This document shows positions 46,055 through 53,833 of a stretch of DNA of 64,000 nucleotides, piece after piece. Location: the NCBI GenBank assembly GCA_016716505.1, contig JADJWF010000001.1, forward strand, positions 558,001 through 622,000, written 5' to 3'. Origin of the DNA: Verrucomicrobiota bacterium. Its GTDB lineage: Bacteria; Verrucomicrobiota; Verrucomicrobiia; Limisphaerales; J093. Position numbers and translations under genes: made by a program. Every line of letters begins with the position of its first letter. Within the stretch, counting starts at the first letter, position 1. The notes under the pieces are model-generated. The model ran no database searches and was not told where the DNA came from. It saw nothing but the letters and a program-made list of their open reading frames with translations.

Positions 46055-46465
46055 ATGCCATTGATGCCCGCCAGAGTGTTGCACAGGAAGCAGCAACGAG
46101 GAAATCGTGCCGGCTTGGCGACTCGGTGTAACACGGTCGCCTACGGGGAGTATGGTTTGCAAGCGTTGGAGCGATGCTGGCTTGACACAAAGCAGATTGA
46201 GGCGGCACGCGTCGCGATCAGCCGCTACATGAAGCGGCGGGGTAAAATGTGGATACGTGTCTTTCCCGACAAGCCTTTCACTAAGAAGCCTTTGGAGGTT
46301 CGGATGGGAACTGGTAAGGGCGCAGTGGAGAGCTGGGTGGCAGTGATTAAGCCAGCGGCTGTGATTTTTGAGGTGGACGGGGTTCCGGAAGAGGTGGCAC
46401 GGGAGTCCATGCGCTTGGCGGCGACAAAATTGCCCATCAAAACAAAATTTATCTGCCGGCACTAA
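46055..46465 (+). CDS. rplP: 50S ribosomal protein L16
   Basis: L16 binds near the A-site tRNA elbow. The 136-aa product has MPLMPARVLHRKQQRGN, YGEYGLQALERCWLDTKQIE, RYMKRRGKMWIRVFPDKPFT and RMGTGKGAVESWVAVIKP. The length is typical. Confidence 0.98.
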   Translation: MPLMPARVLHRKQQRGNRAGLATRCNTVAYGEYGLQALERCWLDTKQIEAARVAISRYMKRRGKMWIRVFPDKPFTKKPLEVRMGTGKGAVESWVAVIKPAAVIFEVDGVPEEVARESMRLAATKLPIKTKFICRH

Positions 46466-46486
46466 TTTCGTGGAATGCTACTCGGC

Positions 46487-46690
46487 ATGATCAGGATTTC
46501 GGAAATCAGAGAGAAGTCAGTGCAAGAGCTGTTCGCTCTCAGTCGCGATCTGCGGCAGGAGCTGTTCAACCTGCGGCTCCAGAAGGCCTCGAGTCAGTTG
46601 GAGAAGCCGGACCGCCTCCGTTCCTTGCGGCGGGACATAGCGCGAGTGGAGACCCGATTGAGCGAAATGCGACGAGGGGGGACACGATGA
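46487..46690 (+). CDS. rpmC: 50S ribosomal protein L29
   Basis: L29 is a small helical protein at the tunnel exit. From the ATG at 46487 (MIRISEIREKSVQELFALSR) it is 67 aa; an ATG at 46475 would add four residues (MLLG). The helical pair with LRQELFNLRLQKASSQLEKP is the family signature. I chose the shorter form because it matches the usual L29 N-terminus. Its stop overlaps rpsQ as ATGA. Confidence 0.95.
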   Translation: MIRISEIREKSVQELFALSRDLRQELFNLRLQKASSQLEKPDRLRSLRRDIARVETRLSEMRRGGTR

Positions 46691-47007
46691 CTGTGGAAAT
46701 CTCATCAGGATGTGGCGATCAGCGCGGAACCCGAAAAAAGCGGAGGGGTAGGGTTGTCTCGGCAAAGATGCGGAAGACGATTGTTGTGCAGGTTGAGCGT
46801 CGCGTTCGTCACCCAGAATTTAAGAAAGTCGTCACCCGCTTCAAGAAGCTGTATGTTCACGATGAGGATAATTTGGCTAAGGTTGGGGATCGGGTGGTCG
46901 TGGAGGAGACGCGCCCGCTTTCCCGACTTAAGAAGTGGCGGCTGGTAGAGGTGATTGGCAAGAAGGCCGCTTCGGAGACGGCGGGCGTTCTACAGGAGGG
47001 AGTCTGA
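46687..47007 (+). CDS. rpsQ: 30S ribosomal protein S17
   Basis: S17 is a primary 16S rRNA binder in the 30S body. The 106-aa product has the OB-fold core KKRRGRVVSAKMRKTIVVQV, HPEFKKVVTRFKKLYVHDE and GDRVVVEETRPLSRLKKWRL. The first ~15 residues and the last ~15 extend past the E. coli protein. It is coupled to rpmC by ATGA. Confidence 0.97.
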   Translation: MTVEISSGCGDQRGTRKKRRGRVVSAKMRKTIVVQVERRVRHPEFKKVVTRFKKLYVHDEDNLAKVGDRVVVEETRPLSRLKKWRLVEVIGKKAASETAGVLQEGV

Positions 47008-47008
47008 T

Positions 47009-47374
47009 ATGCTGCAGGTTCGTTCAATTCTTGATGTGGCGGACAATTCTGGTGCGAAACGCGCCGCGGCGATCGGTGTGTTGTCGCGGAATCAGAGATA
47101 TGCGGCTGTCGGCGATATCATCAAGGCGCATGTGAAGGAGGCCGCCCCAGACGGAACGGTAAAGAAGGGAGAGGTGGTTGACGCGGTAGTGGTTCGGACA
47201 CGAAACGCGATTCGCCGCAGCGACGGTTCCTACCTCCGATTCGACAGTAATGCGATAGTCATCATTGACAAGGAGAACAATCCGCGCGGATCGCGGATTT
47301 TTGGGCCCGTCGCGCGTGAACTTCGCGATAAGCGCTTCATGAAAATCATTTCGCTGGCCCCAGAGGTCATTTGA
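47009..47374 (+). CDS. rplN: 50S ribosomal protein L14
   Basis: L14 lies at the subunit interface. From the ATG at 47009, behind an AGGAGGG site, it is 121 aa: MLQVRSILDVADNSGAKRAA, VKKGEVVDAVVVRTRN, GSYLRFDSNAIVIIDKENNP and the end MKIISLAPEVI. A longer in-frame opening from 46955 is not homologous. It starts 1 base after the rpsQ stop. Confidence 0.98.
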   Translation: MLQVRSILDVADNSGAKRAAAIGVLSRNQRYAAVGDIIKAHVKEAAPDGTVKKGEVVDAVVVRTRNAIRRSDGSYLRFDSNAIVIIDKENNPRGSRIFGPVARELRDKRFMKIISLAPEVI

Positions 47375-47379
47375 CGGTT

Positions 47380-47664
47380 ATGCAAAAGCTTCACGTCAAA
47401 AAGGGCGACGAGGTAGTGGTCATTTCGGGAACCGAAAAGGGCAAGCGGGGGCGGATCATCGCGGTGCTGCGCAAAAAGGGCCGGGTAATTGTGGAGGGCT
47501 GCAAGATGATCAAGCGGCACACTCGCCGAAGCCAGCAGCACCCGCAAGGCGCGATTGTCGAAAGGGAGGGAAGTATTCATGCGTCAAATGTCATGAAAGC
47601 GGCTGTCTTCGATGCCAGACGAGAGAAGCGTGGGGCGAGGGAAGGGGGGCAAGGGGAGCCATGA
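47380..47664 (+). CDS. rplX: 50S ribosomal protein L24
   Basis: L24 starts 50S assembly. From the ATG at 47380 it is 94 aa: MQKLHVKKGDEVVVISGTEK (KOW motif), then GRVIVEGCKMIKRHTRRSQQ. A TTG at 47371 overlapping the rplN stop would add three residues. The end overlaps the rplE start as ATGA. Confidence 0.96.
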   Translation: MQKLHVKKGDEVVVISGTEKGKRGRIIAVLRKKGRVIVEGCKMIKRHTRRSQQHPQGAIVEREGSIHASNVMKAAVFDARREKRGAREGGQGEP

Positions 47665-48206
47665 AACCACGACTGCAGGAGCGATACGAAAAAGAGGTCC
47701 GCCCAGCTCTTAAGGACCAGCGAAAATACAGGAACCTTCACCAAGTGCCAGCCTTGGAGAAGATCGTGGTCCACATGGGGGTGAGTTCCTCGCTGGAGAA
47801 AGTGGCGGTTGACGACGCGGCTCGAGACTTGGCTGCGATCACCGGAAGAAGGCCGGTGGTTGACAAATCTCGGCGGGCGGTGGCGAATTTCAAATTGCGG
47901 CGCGGCCAGCCAATTGGGTGTCACGTAACGCTTCGCCGGGCAGCCATGTACGAATTCTTTGACCGCTTGGTTTCTGTTACCTTGCCAAGGATCCGCGATT
48001 TCCGGGGCATGTCGATGCGCGCTTTTGACGGTCGAGGAAACTATTCCCTAGGTTTGGATGATCAGACGATCTTTCCGGAGATTGACCTCGACAAGATTAA
48101 ACGACATCAAGGAATGGACATAACAATTGTTACAAGCGCGGCAAGCAACGAGGAGGCGCTCGACCTCCTTCGGCTGATGGGATTTCCATTCGCGGAAGGG
48201 AAGTAG
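47661..48206 (+). CDS. rplE: 50S ribosomal protein L5
   Basis: L5 binds 5S rRNA and P-site tRNA in the central protuberance. The 181-aa product has LQERYEKEVRPALKDQRKY, the signature KIVVHMGVSSSLE, GRRPVVDKSRRAVANFKLR and RDFRGMSMRAFDGRGNYSLG. Its ATG overlaps the rplX stop. Confidence 0.98.
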   Translation: MKPRLQERYEKEVRPALKDQRKYRNLHQVPALEKIVVHMGVSSSLEKVAVDDAARDLAAITGRRPVVDKSRRAVANFKLRRGQPIGCHVTLRRAAMYEFFDRLVSVTLPRIRDFRGMSMRAFDGRGNYSLGLDDQTIFPEIDLDKIKRHQGMDITIVTSAASNEEALDLLRLMGFPFAEGK

Positions 48207-48212
48207 AAACCT

Positions 48213-48482
48213 ATGGCTAAGGCCTCTTGGATTGAGCGCGATAAGCGAAAACGGAGCACGGTTGAGAAGTACGCAGCGCTCCGGGCGGAACTCAAGGCAA
48301 AGAAGGACTACGCCGGCCTTTCAAAGCTGCCAAGAGATTCCAGTCCTGTTAGAACGGTCAACCGATGCAGAGTGACTGGAAGGCGCCGTGGGCATCTGCG
48401 CAAGTTTGGATTATCAAGGCTGACCTTCCGCGAAATGGCCCTGAACGGCTTAATTCCTGGTGTAACGAAGTCGAGTTGGTGA
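48213..48482 (+). CDS. rpsN: 30S ribosomal protein S14 (long, zinc-free form)
   Basis: S14 is a 30S head protein. The 89-aa long form has MAKASWIERDKRKRSTVEKY, LPRDSSPVRTVNRCRVTGRR and the end GLIPGVTKSSW. It lacks the CxxC pair of the short form, so it does not bind zinc. The spacing is 6 bases after rplE and 2 before rpsH. Confidence 0.98.
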   Translation: MAKASWIERDKRKRSTVEKYAALRAELKAKKDYAGLSKLPRDSSPVRTVNRCRVTGRRRGHLRKFGLSRLTFREMALNGLIPGVTKSSW

Positions 48483-48484
48483 CT

Positions 48485-48871
48485 ATGACTGATCCGATTG
48501 CTGACATGCTGGCGCGGATAAGAAATGCGGTTCGTGCGTCGCTGCCGACCGTTTCCCTGCCCCACTCGAAACTGAAGGAGGCGCTCGCCCGGGTTCTCGA
48601 GCGTGAAGGCTACCTCGATGGCGTCTCGGTAGAAGGGAGTAAGAAGCTTACATTGAAATTGAAGCTGCGGTATGTCGACAAGGTGCCTGCGATTAGTGGG
48701 CTTCGACGGGTGAGCAAGCCGGGCTTACGACGTTACGCTGGGGCCGGGGCAATTCCCAAGACGCTTACGGGGATGGGGATTACTATTTTGACGACTCCGC
48801 GGGGAGTCATGGCAGGGAGCCAGGCGAAGCGGGAGAATGTGGGCGGCGAGGTGCTTTGCTGTGTCTGGTAG
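48485..48871 (+). CDS. rpsH: 30S ribosomal protein S8
   Basis: S8 is a primary 16S rRNA binder; in E. coli it also represses the spc operon. From the ATG at 48485 it is 128 aa: MTDPIADMLARIRNAVRAS, then LRRVSKPGLRRYAGAGAIP and the C-terminal GGEVLCCVW. An in-frame extension from 48365 runs over rpsN and is not real. Confidence 0.98.
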   Translation: MTDPIADMLARIRNAVRASLPTVSLPHSKLKEALARVLEREGYLDGVSVEGSKKLTLKLKLRYVDKVPAISGLRRVSKPGLRRYAGAGAIPKTLTGMGITILTTPRGVMAGSQAKRENVGGEVLCCVW

Positions 48872-48879
48872 GAGCTTTT

Positions 48880-49416
48880 ATGTCAAGAATTGGAAAGTCT
48901 CCAGTGGTAGTACCTGAACGGGTGACGGTGACGATCTCCGGCAGGAATCTGGTCACCACGGGGCCCAAGGGGTCTTTGGCGTACCAGTTGCCGCCTGGCA
49001 TATCGGCTCAAATAGAGAAAGGGCACGTCTTTCTGAGATGCGACGTAGAGGGGCAGGGGACCAAGGCGCTGCACGGCTTGAGCCGAGCCTTGGTGAACAA
49101 CATGGTTCGCGGTGTCAGCGAGGGATTCTCCAAGCGACTGGAGATCAGTGGGGTTGGATTCAAGGCTTCCGTGCAGGGAGGAGTGGTGAACTTGCAATTG
49201 GGTTATTCTCATCCGATCGCCTATGAAATCCCGGACCAAGTTAAAGTGTCAGTCGAGGAGAATACGAAATTGCTGATTGAGGGCCCAGATCGGCAAATTG
49301 TCGGTCGCGTCGCGGCGGAGTTGCGGGGTTTTTACCCGCCCGAACCCTACAAGGGAAAAGGTATCCGTTACGCCGGCGAGAAGATAATACGGAAGGAGGG
49401 CAAGACGGTTCAGTAG
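48880..49416 (+). CDS. rplF: 50S ribosomal protein L6
   Basis: L6 lies beside the GTPase-associated centre. From the ATG at 48880, behind GGAG, it is 178 aa: MSRIGKSPVVVPERVTVTIS, the duplicated L6 fold, and the C-terminal signature PPEPYKGKGIRYAGEKI. An in-frame ATG at 48856 would add eight residues over rpsH; I reject it on spacing and ribosome-binding site. Confidence 0.97.
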   Translation: MSRIGKSPVVVPERVTVTISGRNLVTTGPKGSLAYQLPPGISAQIEKGHVFLRCDVEGQGTKALHGLSRALVNNMVRGVSEGFSKRLEISGVGFKASVQGGVVNLQLGYSHPIAYEIPDQVKVSVEENTKLLIEGPDRQIVGRVAAELRGFYPPEPYKGKGIRYAGEKIIRKEGKTVQ

Positions 49417-49459
49417 GCTTGATGGTTGTCAGCCAGCCCCTATTTGACAACATCTTAAC

Positions 49460-49822
49460 ATGAAGACGGAAAAAAAACTCGCTTTACGGTCGCGAAGGCG
49501 GCAGAGGATCCGGGAGAGGATCCGTGGTGTCGCCGGGCGGCCCCGTATGAGCGTGAAGTTTAGCAATCAGCACATCTACGTGCAGTTTGTGGATGATGTT
49601 ACTGGGCACACATTGGGGGCGGTGTCAACGCGGACGCAGCGACCGCCTGAGGGAAAGGTTGGGGCGAATGTCGCAACTGCCCGATGGCTTGGAGCGGTGG
49701 CGGCGGCCAAGGCCAAGGAGGTTGGGATAGACCGTGTGGTGTTCGACCGCAGTGGTGCCCGCTACCACGGGAAGGTCAAGGCGCTGGCGGATGCTGCGCG
49801 AGAGGGTGGTTTGCGGTTTTGA
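49460..49822 (+). CDS. rplR: 50S ribosomal protein L18
   Basis: L18 binds 5S rRNA with L5. The 120-aa product has RSRRRQRIRERIRGVAGRPR, VKFSNQHIYVQFVDDVTG and the end FDRSGARYHGKVKALADAAR. The length is typical. It begins 43 bases after rplF. Confidence 0.97.
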   Translation: MKTEKKLALRSRRRQRIRERIRGVAGRPRMSVKFSNQHIYVQFVDDVTGHTLGAVSTRTQRPPEGKVGANVATARWLGAVAAAKAKEVGIDRVVFDRSGARYHGKVKALADAAREGGLRF

Positions 49823-49839
49823 ACTAAGAGGAGCATAGC

Positions 49840-50463
49840 GTGTCCGAATCAATTAAACAGACCTCCGCAGTAGCAGACAGGCGTAGCGGTTCACGGAGCT
49901 TTGGCGCACGCGGGGGCGGACGTGGACGACTAGGCCGCGACAACGCCGATCCTCAAGGTGAGGGCCGCCTTGACGACGTCCAAGAACGTGTAATTTACAT
50001 TAATCGCTCTGCCAAGGTTGTCAAAGGGGGTCGCCGATTCAGCTTCAGCGCTCTCGTCGCGGCGGGCGACGGCAAGGGTAGAGTTGGTTTAGGGTTGGGC
50101 AAGGCGGGTGAGGTTGCCGATGCGATCCGAAAGGGGGGCGAGAATGCGCGGTCGAACTTGGTTACGATATTTACAAGGGGCAGCACGATTCCTCACGAAG
50201 CACTTTCAGTGTTTGACGGCGCACGAGTGTTGTTGAAGCCCGCATCGCCCGGCACCGGTATAATTGCCGGGAAAACTGTTCGCGCTGTGATCGAGTTGGC
50301 AGGCATTCGGGATGTTCTAAGCAAGTCGCTTGGCTCGAAAAATGCCGCGAATGTGGCAAAAGCCACTTTAAGTGCGCTGGTGTCGCTCCGGCGGCGTGAA
50401 GATATTTTGAAACTCCGGGGGTTGACCGTGTCCGAGGAGAGCCCCGCGGGGGGAGCGTTCTAG
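49840..50463 (+). CDS. rpsE: 30S ribosomal protein S5
   Basis: S5 shapes the mRNA entry channel and affects accuracy. The start is GTG at 49840 behind AGAGGAG. The 207-aa product has the S5 signature VIYINRSAKVVKGGRRFSFS, GKGRVGLGLGKAGEVADAI and IAGKTVRAVIELAGIRDVLS. An N-terminal Arg/Gly/Ser-rich leader of ~45 residues precedes the core and is longer than in E. coli. rplO follows after 5 bases; rpmD (L30), which normally lies between, is absent. Confidence 0.97.
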   Translation: MSESIKQTSAVADRRSGSRSFGARGGGRGRLGRDNADPQGEGRLDDVQERVIYINRSAKVVKGGRRFSFSALVAAGDGKGRVGLGLGKAGEVADAIRKGGENARSNLVTIFTRGSTIPHEALSVFDGARVLLKPASPGTGIIAGKTVRAVIELAGIRDVLSKSLGSKNAANVAKATLSALVSLRRREDILKLRGLTVSEESPAGGAF

Positions 50464-50468
50464 AACAC

Positions 50469-50930
50469 ATGAGACTGCACAATCTGAGGCCTAGACCTGG
50501 GGCTAAACATCGGCGGAAGCGGCTCGGCCAAGGCGAGGCGAGCGGGCGTGGCAGGCAGTCGGGGCGGGGAGGAAAGGGCCAAAGCGCTCGCTCAGGAAGT
50601 TCGATCCGCGTGGGTTTTGAGGGCGGGCAGATGCCGCTCATAAGACGGATGCCCAAGCGGGGATTCAACAACTCGCGGCACCGCACCGTTTTCATCCCGG
50701 TAAATCTCTCCGCGCTGGAATGTTTCGAGGACGGAACCGTGGTTGATGAGTCCCTCCTGCGAGAGCGGGGGCTCGCAAATGGGAAAGCTGACGGGATCAA
50801 GATTTTGGGTGGCGGGAAGCTGGAGCGCCGACTAACGGTTCGAGTGCATGCATTCAGCACCTCGGCAAAGGCTCGGATCGAGGCCCTTGGCGGTGTCTGT
50901 CAAACCGTTACCGCCGATCCCGCGTCCTGA
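50469..50930 (+). CDS. rplO: 50S ribosomal protein L15
   Basis: L15 is a late-assembly 50S protein. The 153-aa product has MRLHNLRPRPGAKHRRKRLG, GRQSGRGGKGQSARSGSS, GFEGGQMPLIRRMPKRGFNN and a C-terminal domain with ADGIKILGGGKLERRLTVRV. It follows rpsE directly and precedes secY by 11 bases. Confidence 0.98.
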   Translation: MRLHNLRPRPGAKHRRKRLGQGEASGRGRQSGRGGKGQSARSGSSIRVGFEGGQMPLIRRMPKRGFNNSRHRTVFIPVNLSALECFEDGTVVDESLLRERGLANGKADGIKILGGGKLERRLTVRVHAFSTSAKARIEALGGVCQTVTADPAS

Positions 50931-50941
50931 CTCGGCACCCT

Positions 50942-52345
50942 ATGCTGCGATCGATCCTCAGCACCTTCGGCAACTGCCTGAAAATTCCGGAACTTAAATC
51001 CCGGATCATTTTCACCATTTTGATGCTGGGGGTTTGCCGTCTGATCGCCTTGATTCCAATTCCTGGGCTGGATGGAGCCTCGCTGGCCCAGTTTTTCGAG
51101 GAGAACGCCAACAAGGCCGGGGGGTTGGTGGGCATGTATAGCCTTTTCACTGGCGGGGCTCTGGAAAAATGCGCCATCGGCTCGCTCGGGATCATGCCGT
51201 ATATAAGCGCAACAATCATCATCCAACTTCTCAGCGCTGTAATTCCACAGCTAAGTAAGTTGGTGCGCGAAGAAGGCGGACGGGCGAAAATCATTCAATA
51301 TGGCCGATACCTGACCGTTGTCCTTTGTCTCGGACAGGGCTTCGTGATGGCTTTGGGCTGGGAAAACCCGGAAAAGGTTTTCGGAGGCAGTTTTCCGGGT
51401 GGCTTGGTGCTGATTGAGAACGTGTGGTGGTATCGAATCCAAACAGTTCTATTGCTAACTACCGGTACACTGCTGCTGATGTGGCTGGGAGAGCAAATTA
51501 CTGATCGCGGCATCGGGAACGGAGTGTCTCTGGTGATTACGGTGGGTATTTTGTCTCGGGTTCCCATGGCAGTTACCTCGGCGTGGCTGATGTTCTTTCC
51601 GCCGAAAGGGACTCCGGTGACCAATACATTTCACATGTTCCACGCGGTCGCCATGCTGTTGTTGATCGTGGCAGTGGTGGCTGGCGTGATTGCGGTAACT
51701 CAGGCCCAGCGAAAAATACCTGTGCAGTACGCTCAACGAGCGGTGGGGAGAAAGGTTTATGCGGGCGGAACTTCGTTCATGCCGCTGCGGGTTAACTACG
51801 CTGGGGTGATGCCGATAATCTTTGCACAGGCAATTCTGATGTTCCCGGAAAAGATCTTTTCGACTTTGGCAGGCGTTACCGCAAAAGGGTATGCCAGCGT
51901 GAGCAAGGTTTTCGAGGTTATTGCTGTCAACCTTCAGTTCGGACAGCCAATATATATTGGTGTGGAAGCTCTGATGATTATGTTCTTTTCATACTTTTGG
52001 GTAGCGACCCAGTTCAATGAGGTGCAAATCGCTGACGATTTGAAAAAGTATGGGGGATATATTCCAGGTGTCCGCCCAGGCCAGGCCACCAGCGATTTTC
52101 TTCACCGTGCGATGAGTCGCATTACCCTCGCGGGGGCGATATTCCTGGTCGTAATCGCCGTGATTCCGACGCTGATGTACCGTCTCGTCAACATCCCATT
52201 TGAGGTAGGTCAGTTTTTTGGAGGCACCAGTATGTTAATCGCGGTGGGTGTTATGCTGGACACCATGCGGCAGATGGAATCTCATCTGCTGATGCGGCAC
52301 TACGATGGGTTTCTGAAAAAGGGACGCATTCGTGGCAGATTCTGA
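50942..52345 (+). CDS. secY: Preprotein translocase subunit SecY
   Basis: SecY is the ten-helix protein-conducting channel. The 467-aa product has an N-terminal helix with LMLGVCRLIALIPIPGLDG (the plug follows), the TM2 region GSLGIMPYISATIIIQLLSA, the cytoplasmic loops (QRKIPVQYAQRAVG; PLRVNYAGVMPIIFA) and the C-terminal part ADDLKKYGGYIPGVRPGQAT. It is slightly longer than E. coli SecY (443 aa). SecE is encoded ~24 kb upstream. adk, usual after secY, is absent; map follows after 55 bases. Confidence 0.98.
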   Translation: MLRSILSTFGNCLKIPELKSRIIFTILMLGVCRLIALIPIPGLDGASLAQFFEENANKAGGLVGMYSLFTGGALEKCAIGSLGIMPYISATIIIQLLSAVIPQLSKLVREEGGRAKIIQYGRYLTVVLCLGQGFVMALGWENPEKVFGGSFPGGLVLIENVWWYRIQTVLLLTTGTLLLMWLGEQITDRGIGNGVSLVITVGILSRVPMAVTSAWLMFFPPKGTPVTNTFHMFHAVAMLLLIVAVVAGVIAVTQAQRKIPVQYAQRAVGRKVYAGGTSFMPLRVNYAGVMPIIFAQAILMFPEKIFSTLAGVTAKGYASVSKVFEVIAVNLQFGQPIYIGVEALMIMFFSYFWVATQFNEVQIADDLKKYGGYIPGVRPGQATSDFLHRAMSRITLAGAIFLVVIAVIPTLMYRLVNIPFEVGQFFGGTSMLIAVGVMLDTMRQMESHLLMRHYDGFLKKGRIRGRF

Positions 52346-52400
52346 TTGTGCGTGGTTATACTCCGAACTCTGCTGTTGCCGACAATGCTGAGGTCAGCCC

Positions 52401-53150
52401 GTGGTTGTCATCAAGAGCGAGAATGAACAGCGGCGGATGCGGAGCGCGGGACGGGTTGCGGCCAAAGTTCTAGCGGATCTATGTAGGGCTGTCGGGCCGG
52501 GCATTTCGACCCGTGAACTGGACGAGTTGGCAGCGGTTCGGATTCGCGAGTTTGGTGGCAGAAGCGCTTTTTTGGGTTACAGGGGTTATCCTTGCCATGC
52601 GTGCATTTCGGTCAATGATGAGGTCGTGCATGGCTTGGCTGGCGGACGGCGGCTGCGCTTTGGTGACATAGTCAGTATTGATGTTGGGGTGATCTTTGAA
52701 GGATATATTGGCGACAATGCGAGAACCGTCGCCGTCGGCGGCTGCGACGTGGAGACTCAGAGGCTATTGGACGTCACGGAGGCGGCGCTGTATCGGGGTG
52801 TGGCGGCGGCTATTGCGGGCAACCGGGTGACAGACATTTCCCGGGCGGTTCAGACGCTAGTTGAAAGAGAGCGTTTCAGCGTCGTGCGGGAATTCGTAGG
52901 CCATGGCGTGGGGCGCGCCATGCATGAGGATCCACAAATTCCCAATTATGTTGATCCGAATTGTCGGCAGCTCTTAGAGCCCGGGATGACCTTGGCTATT
53001 GAACCAATGGTAAACGCGGGGGGGGCCGACGTCCGGGTGTTGAAGGACGGTTGGACTGCGGTGACAATGGACGGATCATGGTCTGCACACTTTGAGCATA
53101 CAGTGCTAGTGACGAATCATTTGCCGGAGATTCTTACCCGGGAGGCGTGA
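52401..53150 (+). CDS. map: Type I methionine aminopeptidase
   Basis: Map removes the initiator Met from new proteins. The 249-aa enzyme starts at GTG 52401 behind GAGG. The dinuclear metal ligands are all present: Asp94, Asp105 (SIDVGVIFEGYIGDNART), His168 (FVGHGVGRAMHE), Glu201 (LAIEPMV) and Glu232 (HFEHTVLVT). His77 (DEVVHGL) lines the substrate pocket. secY-map adjacency is common; infA, which often follows, is missing here. Confidence 0.97.
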   Translation: MVVIKSENEQRRMRSAGRVAAKVLADLCRAVGPGISTRELDELAAVRIREFGGRSAFLGYRGYPCHACISVNDEVVHGLAGGRRLRFGDIVSIDVGVIFEGYIGDNARTVAVGGCDVETQRLLDVTEAALYRGVAAAIAGNRVTDISRAVQTLVERERFSVVREFVGHGVGRAMHEDPQIPNYVDPNCRQLLEPGMTLAIEPMVNAGGADVRVLKDGWTAVTMDGSWSAHFEHTVLVTNHLPEILTREA

Positions 53151-53217
53151 AGGCGAGGATCTTGGAGAGCGACGAAGGCAAATAATGGCCTTGGTCACGC
53201 AGTATATGGCAGTGGGG

Positions 53218-53249
53218 GGTTTGGCGGGCAGAGACTGTTCGGCCAAACC
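53218..53249 (+). promoter_or_regulatory. Hairpin in the map-rpmJ spacer
   Basis: An 8-bp inverted repeat GGTTTGGC / GCCAAACC with a 16-base loop lies mid-way in the 146-base spacer before rpmJ-rpsM-rpsK-rpsD-rpoA. It has no U-run. It may belong to a leader controlling the alpha-type cluster, where S4 is the classical repressor in other bacteria. Confidence 0.45.
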
Positions 53250-53296
53250 TTTGGCGTTTGTCCATCAGATGCGGTCGTGAGGTTTCGGATCAGATT

Positions 53297-53410
53297 ATGA
53301 AAGTACGCGCGTCGGTTAAGCGGCTTTGCGAGCACTGCAAGGTGGTGCGACGCAAGGGAGTAATTCGTGTGATTTGCTCAAATCCCAGGCACAAACAACG
53401 GCAAGGATAG
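53297..53410 (+). CDS. rpmJ: 50S ribosomal protein L36
   Basis: This is a 37-aa protein, MKVRASVKRLCEHCKVVRR followed by KGVIRVICSNPRHKQRQG. It has the zinc ligands Cys11, Cys14, Cys27 and His32, so it is the zinc-binding (C+) form. It is complete and of the usual size, 16 bases before rpsM. rpmJ-rpsM-rpsK is the standard order. Confidence 0.97.
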   Translation: MKVRASVKRLCEHCKVVRRKGVIRVICSNPRHKQRQG

Positions 53411-53426
53411 TAAACGTTACAAAAAT

Positions 53427-53822
53427 ATGGCACGTGTTTTAGGCGTGGACATCCCAGGGGAGAAAAGGATCGATATCGCGCTTCGCTATATCTACGGTGT
53501 CGGTCCGTGCAATGCGCGGGAAATTCTCGATCGCGCCGGAATTGATCCCAGCATTCGCGCAAAGAATTTGTCTGAACAGCAGTTGTCTCAGATCGTGCAT
53601 GCTATTCAAGATGGGAAATATGTCATTGAGGGCGATTTGCGCCGGGAGATCGGCTTGAATCTCAAACGGTTGCAGGGCATCAAGTGCTACCGGGGAATAC
53701 GGCACCTCCGGGGCTTGCCGGTACGGGGCCAGCGAACCCAGACAAACGCGCGGACGCGCAAGGGGCCCCGCAAGACGGTGGGCGTACAGCGCAATCCGAA
53801 TGCGAAAACTGGTATCCACTAA
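53427..53822 (+). CDS. rpsM: 30S ribosomal protein S13
   Basis: S13 is a 30S head protein contacting P-site tRNA and bridge B1. The 131-aa product has MARVLGVDIPGEKRIDIALR, YIYGVGPCNAREILDRAGID, a helix-hairpin region and the basic tail GLPVRGQRTQTNARTRKGPR. The length is slightly above E. coli (118). Confidence 0.98.
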   Translation: MARVLGVDIPGEKRIDIALRYIYGVGPCNAREILDRAGIDPSIRAKNLSEQQLSQIVHAIQDGKYVIEGDLRREIGLNLKRLQGIKCYRGIRHLRGLPVRGQRTQTNARTRKGPRKTVGVQRNPNAKTGIH

Positions 53823-53833
53823 GCGACTGACTC

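Noticed and set aside
53184..53279. A possible 31-aa open frame in the map-rpmJ gap (checked as infA)
   Set aside because: No IF-1 resemblance, and it overlaps a hairpin.
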